From: Prunus persica
Taxonomy: Eukaryota; Streptophyta; Magnoliopsida; Rosales; Rosaceae
Assembly (NCBI RefSeq): GCF_000346465.2
Contig: NC_034013.1
Span: forward strand, 7,162,290 to 7,226,289
Direction: 5' to 3'
DNA length: 64,000 bases
The notes beneath the pieces are model-generated. The model saw nothing but the letters and a program-made list of their open reading frames with translations. It made no database searches and was not told the DNA's origin. The translations under genes and the position numbers were made by a program. Every line of letters begins with the position of its first letter. Positions within the stretch are counted from its first letter, which is position 1. Positions 1 through 13,020 of the stretch are shown in pieces.

Positions 1-2229
1 TTCAGAACAAACTTCGTACGAACTTAAATTGTCGAATTTGATGGACCAATCGATATCGAATTGAGTCCAAAACTTGGGGAACATCATAATACAGTGGGAG
101 GAGTCATTTGGTGGCTTTTGATTGAAATCCAATCTCTACAACTATGCAATACACCAACTACTCCATTTCATAACGAACTTCGTTTGAACCTGAATTGTCC
201 AATTTCATGGACCAATCGATATCGGATTGAGTCCAAAACATGGGGAACATCATAATATGATGGGAGGAGTCATTTGGTGTCTTGTAAGTGAACTCCTATG
301 GCTAAAACTATGGAATACACCAACCACTCCATTTCAGAATGAACTTCGTACGAACCTGAATTGTCCAATATCATGGGCCAATCGATATCGGATTAAGTTC
401 AAAACTTGGGTAACATCACAATATTGTTGGAGGAGTCATTTGGTGACTTTTGAGTGAAATCCAATGGCTAAAACTTTGAAATAGACATGCCACTCCATTT
501 CAGAACGAACTTTTTTAAGAACCTAAATTGTATAATTTCATGGACCAACCGATATCGGATTGAGTCCAAAACTTGGGGAACTTCATAATATGGTGGGAGG
601 AGTCATTTGGTGGCTTTTGAGTGAAATCCAATCTCTACAACTATGCAATACACTAACCACTCCATTTAAGAACGAACTTCGTACGAAACTGAATTGTCCA
701 ATTTCATGGACCAATCAATATCGGATTGTGTCCAAAACTTGGGGAACATCGTAATATGATGGGAGGAGTCATTTGGTGTCTTTTCAGTGAAATCCAATGG
801 CTAAACCTATGCAATACACCAACCACTCCATTTCAGAACGAACTTCGTACGAACCTGAATTGGCCTATTTTTGGGACCAATCGATATCGGATTGAGTCGA
901 AAACGTGGGGAGCATCATACTGTGGTTGGTGGAGTTATTTGGTGGCTTTCGAGTGAAATCCAATGGGAAAAACTGTGCAATACACCAATCACTCCATTTC
1001 ACAACGAACGTGAATTGTCCAATTTCAGGGACCAATCGATATCGGATTGAGTCCAAAACTTGGGAATCATCATAATACGATGGGAGGAGTCATTTGGTGG
1101 GTTTTGAGTGAAATCCAATCTCTACAACTATGTAACACACGAACCACTCCATTTCATAACGAACTTCGTACGAACCTGAATTGTCCACTTTCATGGACCA
1201 ATCGATTTCGGATTGAGTCCAAACCTTGGGGATCATCATAATACGGTGGGAGGACTCATTTTGTGGATTTGGAAAGAAATCCAATCTCTACAACTATGCA
1301 ATACACCAACTACCCTATTTCGTAACGAACTTCGTACGAACCTGAATTGTCCAATTTCAAGGACCAATTGATATCGGATTGAGTCCAAAACTTGGGGAAC
1401 ATCATAATACGGTGGGAGGAGTCATTTGGTTTGTTTTGAGTGAAACCCAATCTCTACAACTATGCAATAAAGCAACCACTCCATTTCATAACGAACTTCA
1501 TATGAACCTGAATTATCCAATTTCATGGACCAATCGATATCGGATTGAGTCCAGAACTTGGGGAACATCATAATACGGTGGGAGGAGTCATTTGGTGTCT
1601 TTTGAGTGAAATCCAATGGCTAAAACTATGCAATACACCAACCACTCCATTACAGAACGAACTTCGTACGAACATGAATTGTCCAATTTCATGGACCAAT
1701 AGATATCGGATTGACTTCAAAACTTGGGGAACATCATAATACAGTGAGTGGAGTCATTTGGTGGGTTTTGAGGGAAATCCAATCTCTACAACTGTGCAAT
1801 ACACCAACCACTCCATTTCATAACGAACTTCGTATGAACATGAATTGTCCAATTTCATGGACCAAGCGATATCGGAATGAGTCCAAAACTTGGGGAACAT
1901 CCTAATATGGTGGGAGGAGTCATTTGGTGTCTTTTGAGTGAAATCCTAGGGCTAAAACTATGCAATACACCAACCACTCCAGTTCAGAACGAACTTCGTG
2001 CGAACCTGAATTGTCAAATTTCATGGACCAATCGATATCAGATTGAGTCCAAAACTTACTGACCAACATAATGTTGTGGGAGGTGTCATTTTGTAAGTTT
2101 TGTGTGAAATCCAAAGGATAAAACAATGTAATACACCAACCACTCCATTTCAGAACGAGCTTTGTACGAACCTGAATTGTCCAATTTCATAGACCAATCG
2201 ATATCGGATTCAGTCCAAAACTTGGGGAA

Positions 2230-3830
2230 CATAATAATATTGTGAGAGGAGTTATTTGGTTCGTTTTGAGTGAAATCCAATCTCTAGAACTACACAATAC
2301 ACAAACCACTCCATTTCAACACGAACTTCGTACGAACCTGAATTGGCCGATTTTTGGGACCAGTCGATGTTGGATGGAGTCCAAAACTTTGGGAACATCG
2401 TAATATAGTGGGAGTAGTCATTTGGTGGGGTTTGATTGAAATCCAGTGGCCAAAACTGTGAAATACACCAACCACACCATTTCAGAACGAACTTCGTTCA
2501 AAACTGAATTGTCCAATTTCAGGGCCAATCAATATCGGATTGAGTCCAAAACTTGGGGAACATCATAATATTGTGGGAGGAGTCATTTGGTGGGTTTTTA
2601 TGAAATCCAATCTCTAGAACTATACAATACACCAAAGCTTCATACAAACCTTAATTGTCCAATTTCATGGACCAATCGATATCGGAGATCCAAAACTTGG
2701 GGAAGATCATAATATGGTGGCAGGAGTCATTTGGTGAGTTTTGAGCAAAATCGAATTGCCAAAACTGTGCAATACATCAACCACTCCATTTCAGAACGAA
2801 CTTCGTTTGAAACTGAATTGTCCGATTTTGTGGACCAATCAATATTGGATTGAGTCCAAAACTTGGGGAACATCATAATATTGTGGGAGGAGTAATTTCT
2901 TGGGTTTTGAATGAAATCCAATCTCTTGGACGATACAGTACACCAACCACTCCATTTCATAACGAACTTCGTACGAACCTGAATTGTTCAATTTCATGGA
3001 AAAATCAATATTGGATTGAGTGTAAAACTTGGGGAACATCATAATGTTGTGGGAGGAGTCATTTGGTGAGTTTTGAGTGAAATCCAATTGCCAAAACTAT
3101 GCAACACACCAACCAATCCATTTCAGAACGAGCTTCGTATGAACCTGAATATTCCGATTTCATCGACCAATTGATATCGGATAGAGTCCAAAAATTGGGG
3201 AACGTCATAATATTGTGGCAGTCATTTGGTGGGTTTTGTGTGAAATCCAATCCCTAGAACTATACAATACACCAACCACTCCATTTGGGAACGAACTTCG
3301 TACAAACCTGAATTGTCCGATTTCGTCGACCAAACGATATTAGATTGAGTCCAAAACTTGGGGAACATCAAAATATTTTCGGAGGAGTCATTTGTGGGGT
3401 TTGAGTGAAATCCAATCTCTAGAACCATACAATACACCGACCACTCCATTTCAGAACATACTTCGAACGAACCTAAATTGTCCAATTTCATGGACTAGTC
3501 GATATCGAATTGAGTCCAAAACTTGGGGAACATCATAATGTTGTGGGAGGAGTCATTTGGTGAGTTTTGAGCAAAATCTGATGGCAAAAACAATGGCATA
3601 GACCAACGACTGCATTTTAGAACGAACGTCGTACGAAACTAAATTGTCCGAATTCGTGGACCAATCGATATCGGATTGAGTCCAAAACTTGCGGAACATC
3701 ATAATGTTGTGGGAGGAGTCAGTTGGTGGGTTTTGAGTGAAATCAAATCTCTAGAACTATACAATGCGCCAACCACTCCATTTCAGAACGAAGTTCGTAT
3801 GAACCTAAATGTCCAATTTCATGGACCAAT
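2230..3830 (+). repeat. Local satellite subtype with 'ctctagaactatac' window
   Basis: Within this stretch several monomers replace the usual 'tctctacaactatgc' by variants of 'tctctagaactatac' (near 2,281, 2,612, 3,256, 3,417 and 3,750) and often read 'attgtgggaggag' in place of 'atacggtgggaggag'. Two monomers are shortened, near 2,625-2,645 and just past the block near 3,930, losing part of the 'ccactccatttcagaacgaacttcg' portion. These shared variants mark a locally amplified subfamily that looks older and more eroded than the rest of the array. Confidence 0.7.
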
Positions 3831-6800
3831 CGATATCAGATTGAGTCCAAAACTTGGGGAACATCATAATATAGTGGGAGGAGTCTATTAGTGGGTTTTG
3901 TGTCAAATCCAAGGGCAAAAACAATGCAATACACCACCCACTTCATACGAACCTGAATTGTCCAATTTCGTGGACCAATCGATATCGGATTGAGTCCACA
4001 ACTTGGGAAACATCATAATATGGTGGGAGGAGTCATTTAGTGACTTTTGAGTGAAATCCAATGGCAAAAACTTTGCAATACACCAACTACTTCATTTCAT
4101 AACGTACTACGTACGTACTGGAATTGTCCGATTTCATGGACCAATCGATATCGGATTGAGTACAAAACCTGGTGAACATCTAATATGATGGGAAGAGTCA
4201 TTTGGTGGGTTTGAGTGAAACCCTATCTCTTGAACCATGCAATACACCAACCTCTCCATTTCATAAGGAACTTCATATGAACATGAACAGTCCGATTTCA
4301 TGGACCAATCGATATCGAATTGAGTCCAAAACTTGGGGAACATCATAATATGGTGGGAGGAGTCGTTTGGTGACTTTTGAGTGAAATCCGATGGCTAAAA
4401 CTATGCAAAACACCAACCACTCCATTTCATCACGAACTTCGTACAAACCTGAATTGTCCAATTTCATAGACCAATCGATATCGGATTGAGTTCAAAACTT
4501 GGGGAACATCATAATATGGTGGGAGGAGTCGTTTGGTGACTTTTGAGTGAAATCCAATGGCTAAAACTATGCAATACACCAACCACTCCATTTTAGAACG
4601 AACTTCGTACGAACCTGAATTGTCCAATTTCATGGACCAGTCGAAATCGGATTGAGTCCAAAACTTGGGGAACATAATAATACGGTGGGAGGAGTCATTT
4701 GGTGGGTTTTGAGTGAAATCCAATCTCTACAACTATGCAATACACTAACCACTCCACTTCATAACTAACTTCATACGAACTTGAATTGTCCAATTTCATG
4801 GACCAATCGATATCGGATTGAGTCCAAAATTTGGGGAACATCATAATATGGTGGGGGAAGTCATGTGGTGACATTTGAGTGAAATCCAACGGCTAAAAGA
4901 ATGCAATACCCCCAACCACTCGATTTTTTAACAAACTTCGTATGAACATGAATTGTCCAATTTCATGGACCAATCAATGTCGGATTGAGTCTAAAACTTG
5001 GTGAACATCATAATATGGTGGGAGGAGTCATTTGGTGACTTGTGAGTGAAATCCAATGGCTAAAATATTGAAATACACAAACCACTCCATTTCAGAACGA
5101 ACTTTGTACGAACCTGAATTGTCCAATTTCATGGATCAATCGATATCGGATTGAGTCCAAAACGTGGGGAACATCATAATATGGTGGGCGGAGTCATTTG
5201 GTGACTTTTGAGTGAAATACAATGGGTAAAACTTTGCAATACACCAACCAGTTCATTTCAGAATGAACTTCGTACGAACCTGAATTGTCCAATTTCATGG
5301 ACCAATCGATATCGGATTGAGTCCAAAACTTGAGGAAAATCATAATATGATGGGAGGAGTCATTTGGAGACTTTTGATTGAAATTCAATGGCTAAAACTA
5401 TGCAATACACTAACCACTCCATTTCAGAACGAACTTCGTACGAGCCTGAATTGTCCAATTTGATGGACCAATCGATATCGGATTGAGTCCAAAACTTGGG
5501 GAACATCATAATACGGTGGGAGGAGCCATTTGGTGGCTTTTGAGTGAAATCCAATCTCTACAACTATGCAACACACCAACCACTCCATTTCAGAACGAAC
5601 TTCGTACGAACCTGAATTGTCCAATTTCATGGACCAATCGATATCGGATTGAGTCCAAAACTTGGGGAACATCATAATACGGTGGGAGGACTCATTTTGT
5701 GGGTTTTGAGTGAAATCCAGTCTCTACAACTATGCAATACACCAACCACTCCATTTTATAACGCACTTCGTACGAACCTGAATCGGCCAACTTCAAGGAC
5801 CAATCGATATCGGATTGAGTCTAAAACTTGGGGAACATCCTAATACGGCGGGAGGAGTCATTTGGTTGCTTTTGAGTGAAATCCTATGGCTAAAACTACG
5901 CTATACACCAACCACTCCATTTCAGAAGGAACTTCGTACGAAACTGAACTGTCCAATTTCATGGACCAATCGATATCGGATTGAGTCCAAAACATGGCGA
6001 ACATCGTAATACGATGGGAGGAGTCATTTGGTGTCTTTTAAGTGAACTCCTATGGCTAAAACTACGGAATACACCAACCACTCCATTTCCGAACGAACTT
6101 CATACGAACCTGAATTGTCTAATTTCATGGACCAATCGATATTGGATTGAGTCCAAAACTTGGGGAACATCATAATACGTTGGGAGGAGTCATTTCGGGG
6201 GTTTTGAGTGAAATCCAATCTCTACAACTAGGCAATACACCAACCACTCCATTTCATAACGAATCTCGTACGAAGCTGAATTGTCCAATTTCATGGACCA
6301 ATCGATATCGGATTGAGTCCAAAACTTGGGGAACATCATAATATGTTGGCTGGAGTCATTTGGTGACATTTGAGTGAAATCCAATGGCTAAAACTATGCA
6401 ATACACTAACCACTCCATTTCAGAACGAACTTTGTACGAACCTGAATTGTCCAATTTCATGGACCAATCGATATCGGATTGAGTCCAAAACAAGGGGAAC
6501 ATCACAATATGATGGGAGGAGTTATTTGGTGTCTTTTGACTGAAATCCAATGGCTAAAACTATGCAATACACCAACCACTCCATTTCAGAACGAACTTCG
6601 TACGAACCTGAATTGTCCAATTTCATGGACCAATCGATATCGGATTGAGTCCAAAACTTGGGGAACATCATAATATGATGGGAGGAGTCATTTGGTTTCA
6701 TTTTAGTGAACTCCTGTGGCTAAAACTATGCAATACACCAACCACTCCATTTCAGAACGAACTTCGTACGAACCTGAACTGTCCAATTTCATGGACCAAT

Positions 6801-9117
6801 CGATATCGGATTGAGTCCAAAACATGGCGAACATCATAATATGATGGGAGGAGTCATTTGGTGTCTTTTAAGTGAACTCCTATGGCTAAAACTACGGAAT
6901 ACACCAACCATTCCATTTTCGAATGAACTTCGTACGAACCTGAATTGTCCAATTTCATGGACCAATCGATATCGGATTGACTCCAAAACTTGGGGAACTT
7001 CATAATACGGTGGGAGGAGTCATTTGGTGTCTTTTTAGTTAAAGCCAATGGCTAAAACTATGCAATACACCAACCACTCCATTTTAGAACGAACTTCGTA
7101 CGAACCTGAATTGTCCAATTTCATGGACCAGTCGAAATCGGATTGAGTCCAAAACTTGGGGAACATAATAATACGGTGGGAGGAGTCATTTGGTGGGTTT
7201 TGAGTGAAATCCAATCCCTACAACTATGCAATACACTAACCACTCCACTTCATAACTAACTTCATACGAACTTGAATTGTCCAATTTCATCGGCCAATCG
7301 ATATCGTATTGAGTCTAAAATATGGGAAACATCATGATACGGTGCGAGGAGTCATTTGGTGGGTTTTGAGTGAAATCCAATCTCTACAACTATGAAATAC
7401 AACAACCACTCCATTTCAGAACGAACTTTGTACGAACTTGAATTGTCCAATTTCATGGACCAATCGATATCGAAATGAGTCCAAACCCTGGGGAACATCA
7501 TAATACGGTGGGAGGAGTCATTTAGTGTCTTTTGAGTGAAATTCAATGGCTAAAACTATGCAATACACCAACCACTCATTTCAGAACGAACTTCGTACGA
7601 ACCTGAATTGTCCAATTTCATGAACCAATCGATATAGGATTGAGTCCAAAACTTGGGGAACATCATAATACGGTGGGAGGAGTCATTTGGTGTCTTTGAG
7701 TGAAATCCAATGGCTAAAACTATGCAATACACCAACCACTCCATTCTCAGATACGAACTTCGTACGAACTTGAATTGTCCAATTTCATGGACCAATCGAT
7801 ATCGGATTGAGTCCAAAACTTGGGGAACATCATAATACGGTGGGAGGAGTCATTCGGTGGGTTTTGAGTTAAATCCAACCTCTATAACTTTGCAATACAC
7901 CAACCGCTCCATTTCAGAACGAACTTCGTACGAACCTGAATTGTCCAATTTCATGGACCAATCGATATCGGATTGAGTCCAAAACTTGGGGAACATCATA
8001 ATACGGTTGGAGGAGTCATTTGGTGTCTTTTGACTGAAATCCAATGGCTACAACTATGCAATACACCAACCACTCCATTTCAGAACGAACTTCGTACGAA
8101 CCTGAATTGTCCAATTTCATGGACCAATCGATATCGGATTGGGTCCAAAACTTGGGGAACATCCTAACACGGTGGCAGGAGTCATTTGGTGGTTTTTGAG
8201 TGAAATTCAATCTCTACAACTGTGCAGTACACCAACTACTCCATGTCATAATGAACTTCGTACGAACCTGAATTGTCCAATTTCTTGGAAAAATCGATAT
8301 CGGATTGAGTCCAAAACTTGGGATTCATCATAATAACGTTGTAGGAGTCATTTGGTGGGATTTGAGTGAAATCCAATTTCTACAACTATGCAATACACCA
8401 ACCACTCCATTTCAGAACGAACTTCGTATGAACCTAAATTGTGCAATTTCATGGACCAATCGATATCGGCTTGAGTCCAAAACTTGGGGGACATCATAAT
8501 ACGGTGGCAGGAGTCATTTGGTGCGTTTTGAGTGAAATCCAATCTCTACAACTATGCAATACACCCACCACTCTATTTCAGAACGAAGTACGTACGAACC
8601 TGAATTCTCCAATTTCATGGACCAATTGATATCGGATTGAGTCCAAAACGTGGGAACAACATAATACGGAGGGAGGAGTCATTTGGCGGGGTTTCAGTGA
8701 AATCCAATCTCTACAACTATGCAATACACCGACCACTCCATTTCATAACGAACTTCGTATAAACCTGAATTGTCCAATTTAATGGACCAATCGGTAACGG
8801 ATTGAGTCCAAAACTTTGGGAACATCATAATACGGTGGGAGGAGTCATTTGGTGGGTTTTGAGTGAAATCCAATCTCTACAACTATGCAATACGCCAACC
8901 ACTCCATTTCATAACGAACTTCGTACGAACCTGAATTGTCCAATTTCATGTTCCAATCGATATCGGATTGAGTCCAAAACTTGGGGAATATCATAATACG
9001 GTGGGAGGAGTCGTTTGGTGGGTTTTGAGTGAAATCCAATCTCTACAACTATGCAATACACCAACCACTCCATTTCAGAACGAACTTCGTACAAACCTGA
9101 ATTGTCCAATTTCATGG

Positions 9118-9960
9118 ACCGATCGATATCGGATTGAGTGGAAAACCTGGGGAACATCATAATACGGTGGGAGGTGTCATTTGGTGTCTTTCAAGTGAAA
9201 TCCAATGGCTAAAACTATGCAATACACCAACCACTCCATTTCCGAACGAAGTTCGTAGGAACCTGAATTGCCCAAGTTCTTGGACCAATCGATATCGGAT
9301 TGAGTCCAAAACTTGGGGAACAACATAATATGGTGGGAGGAGTCATTTGGTGTCTTTTGACTGAAATCTATTGGCTAAAACTATGCAATAACCAACCACC
9401 CCATTTCAGAACGAACTTCGTACGAGCCTGAATTGTCCAATTTCTTGGACCAATCGATATCGGATTGAGTCCAAAACATGGGGAACATCATAATATGATG
9501 GGAGGAGTCATTTGATGTCTTTTGACTGAAATTCAATGGCTAAAACTATGCAATACACTAACCACTCCATTTCAGAACGAACTTCGTACGAACCTTAATT
9601 GTCCAATTTTATGGACCGATCAATATCGAATTGAGTGAAAAACCTGGGGAACATCATAATACGGTGGAAGGTGTCATTTGGTGTCTTTCGAGTGAAATCC
9701 TATGGCTAAAACTATGCAATACACCAACCACTCCATTTCCGAACGAAGTTCGTAGGAACCTGAATTGCCCAAGTTCTTGGACCAATCGATATCGGATTGA
9801 GTCCAAAACTTGGGGAACAACATAATATGGTGGGAGGAATCATTTGGTGTCTTTTGACTGAAATCTATTGGCTAAAACTATGCAATAACCAACCACCCCA
9901 TTTCAGAACGAACTTCGTACGAACCTGAATTGTCCAATTTCATGGACTAATCGATATCGG
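9118..9960 (+). repeat. Three-monomer (about 497 bp) duplication
   Basis: The monomer starting near 9,134 and the one near 9,631 share private variants: 'gaaaaacctgg' or 'ggaaaacctgg', 'gaacgaagttcgtaggaacc', 'tgcccaagttcttgg' and the shortened 'caataaccaaccacccc'. The offset is 497 bp, three monomers less one base. A related monomer recurs near 10,290. This indicates unequal exchange or local amplification in units of three monomers. Confidence 0.75.
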
Positions 9961-11369
9961 ATTGAGTCCAAAACTTGGGGAACATCATAACACGGTGGGA
10001 GGAGTCATTTGGTGGGTTTTGAGTGAAATGCAATCTCTACAACTATGCAATACGCAAACCACTCCATTTCATAACGAGCTTCGTACGAACCTGAATTGTC
10101 CAATTTCATGTTCCAATCGATATCGGATTGAGTCCAAAACTTGGGGAATATCATAATACGGTGGGAGGAGTTGTTTGGTGGGTTTTGAGTGAAATCCGAT
10201 CTCTACAACTATGCAATACACCAACCACTCCATTTCAGAACGAACTTCGTACGAACCTTAATTGTCCAATTTCATGGACCGATCAATATCGAATTGAGTG
10301 AAAAACCTGGGGACCATCATAATACGGTGGAGGGTGTCATTTGGTGTCTTTCGAGTGAAATCCAATGGTTAAAACTATGCAAAACAACAACCACTCCATT
10401 TCAGAACGAACTTCGTACGAACCTGAATTGTCCAATTTCATGGAACAATCGATATCGGATTGAGTACAAAACTTTGGGAACATCATAATACGGTGGGAGG
10501 AGTCATTTGATGGGTTTTGAGTGAATTCCAATCTCTACAACTATGCAATACACCAACCACTCCATTTCAGAACGAACTTCGTACGAACCTGAATTGTCCA
10601 ATTTCATGGAACAATCGATATCGGATTGAGTACAAAACTTGGGGAACATCATAATACGGTGGGAGGAGTCATTTGATGGGTTTTGAGTGAATTCCAATCT
10701 CTACAACTATGCAATACACCAACCACTCCATTTCATAACAAACTTCGTACGAACCAGAATTGTCCAAATTCTTGTACCAATCGATATCGGATTGAGTCCA
10801 AAACTTGGGGATCATCAGAATACGGTGGGAGGAGTCATTTGGTGGGATTTGAGTGAAATCCAATATCTACAACTATGCAATACACCAACCACACCATTTC
10901 ATAACTAACTTCGTACGAACCTGAATTGTCCAATTTCATGGACCAATCGATATCGGATTGAGTCCAAAACTTGCGGAACATCGTAATACGGTGGGAGGAG
11001 TCATTTGGTGGGTTTTGAGTGAAATCCAATCTCTACAACTATGCAATACACCGACCACTCTATTTCATAAAGAACTTTGTACGTACCTGAATTGTCCAAT
11101 TTCTTGGACCAATCTATATCGGATTGAGTCCAAAACGTGGGGATCATCATAATACGGTGGGAGGAGTCATTTGGTGGGTTTTGAGTAAAATCCAATCTCT
11201 ACAACTATGCCATACACTAACCACTTCATTTCAGAACGAACTTCGTACGAACCTGAATTGTCCAATTTCATACACCAATCGATATCGGTTGAGTCCAAAA
11301 CTTGGGGAACATCATAATACGGTGGGAGGAGTCATTTGGTGGCTTTCGAGTGAAATCCAATCTCTAGAA

Positions 11370-13020
11370 CTATGCAATACACCAACCACTCCATTTCATA
11401 AAGAACTTCGTACGAACCTGAATTGTCCAATTTCATGGACCAATCGAAATCGGATTGAGCCCAAAACATGGAGATCATCATAATACAGTGGGCGGAGTCA
11501 TTTGGTGGGATTTGAGTGAAATCCAATCTCTACAACCATGCAATACACCAACCACTCCATTTCAGAACGAACTTCGTACGAACCTGAATTGTCCAATTTC
11601 ATGAAACAATCGATATCAGATTGACTCCAGAACTTGGGGAACATCGTAATACGGGGGGAGGAGTCATTTGGTGGGTTTTGAGCGAATTCCAATCTCTACA
11701 ACTATGCAACACACCAACCACTCCATTTCCCAACGAACTTCGAACGAACCTGAGTTGTCCAATTTCATGGACCAATCGATATCGGATTGAGTCCAAAAGT
11801 TGGGGATCATCTTAATATGGTGGGAGGAGTCATTTGGTGGCTTCTGAGTGAAATCCAATCTCTACAACTATGCAATACGCCAACCACTCCATTTCATAAA
11901 GAACTTCGTACGAACCTGAATTGTCCAATTTCATGGACCAATCGATATCAAATTGAGTCCAAAACTTGGGGAATATCATAATATGATGGGAGGAGTCATT
12001 TGGTGACTGAAATCCAATAGCTCAAACTATGCAATACACCAACCACTCCATTTCAGAACGAACTTCGTACGAACCTGAATTGTCCAATTTAATGAACCAA
12101 TCAATATCGGATTGACTCCAAAACTTGGGGAATATCGTAATACAGTGGGAGGAGTCATTTGGTGGGTTTTGAGTGAAATCCAATCTCTACAACTATGCAA
12201 TACACCAACCACTCCATTTCATAAAGAACTTCGTACGAACCTTAATTGTCCAATTTCATGGACCAATCGAAATCGGATTGAGCCCAAAACATGGAGATCA
12301 TCATAATACAGTGGGCGGAGTCATTTGGTGGGATTTGAGTGAAATCCAATCTCTACAACCATGCAATACACCAACCACTCCATTTCAGAACGAACTTCGT
12401 ACGAACCTGAATTGTCCAATTTCATGAAACAATCGATATCAGATTGACTCCAGAACTTGGGGAACATCGTAATACGGGGGGAGGAGTCATTTGGTGGGTT
12501 TTGAGCGAATTCCAATCTCTACAACTATGCAACACACCAACCACTCCATTTCCTAACGAACTTCGAACGAACCTGAGTTGTCCAATTTCATGGACCAATC
12601 GATATCGGATTGAGTCCAAAAGTTGGGGATCATCTTAATATGGTGGGAGGAGTCATTTGGTGGCTTCTGAGTGAAATCCAATCTCTACAACTATGCAATA
12701 CGCCAACCACTCCATTTCATAAAGAACTTCGTACGAACCTGAATTGTCCAATTTCATGGACCAATCGATATCAAATTGAGTCCAAAACTTGGGGAATATC
12801 ATAATATGATGGGAGGAGTCATTTGGTGACTGAAATCCAATAGCTCAAACTATGCAATACACCAACCACTCCATTTCAGAACGAACTTCGTACGAACCTG
12901 AATTGTCCAATTTCATGAACCAATCAATATCGGATTGACTCCAAAACTTGGGGAATATCGTAATACAGTGGGAGGAGTCATTTGGTGGGTTTTGAGTGAA
13001 ATCCAATCTCTACAACTATG
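11370..13020 (+). repeat. Tandem duplication of an 823-bp five-monomer block
   Basis: About 11,372-12,194 and 12,195-13,017 are nearly identical at an offset of 823 bp. Both copies carry the same private variants: 'gcccaaaacatggagatc', 'aatacggggggaggag', 'ccaaaagttggggatcatc', and a shortened monomer reading 'tttggtgactgaaatccaa', which has lost about 8 bp and explains why the unit is 823 rather than 830 bp. Only a few single-base differences are visible, such as 'gaacctgaattg' against 'gaaccttaattg'. The copy is recent compared with its neighbours. Confidence 0.9.
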
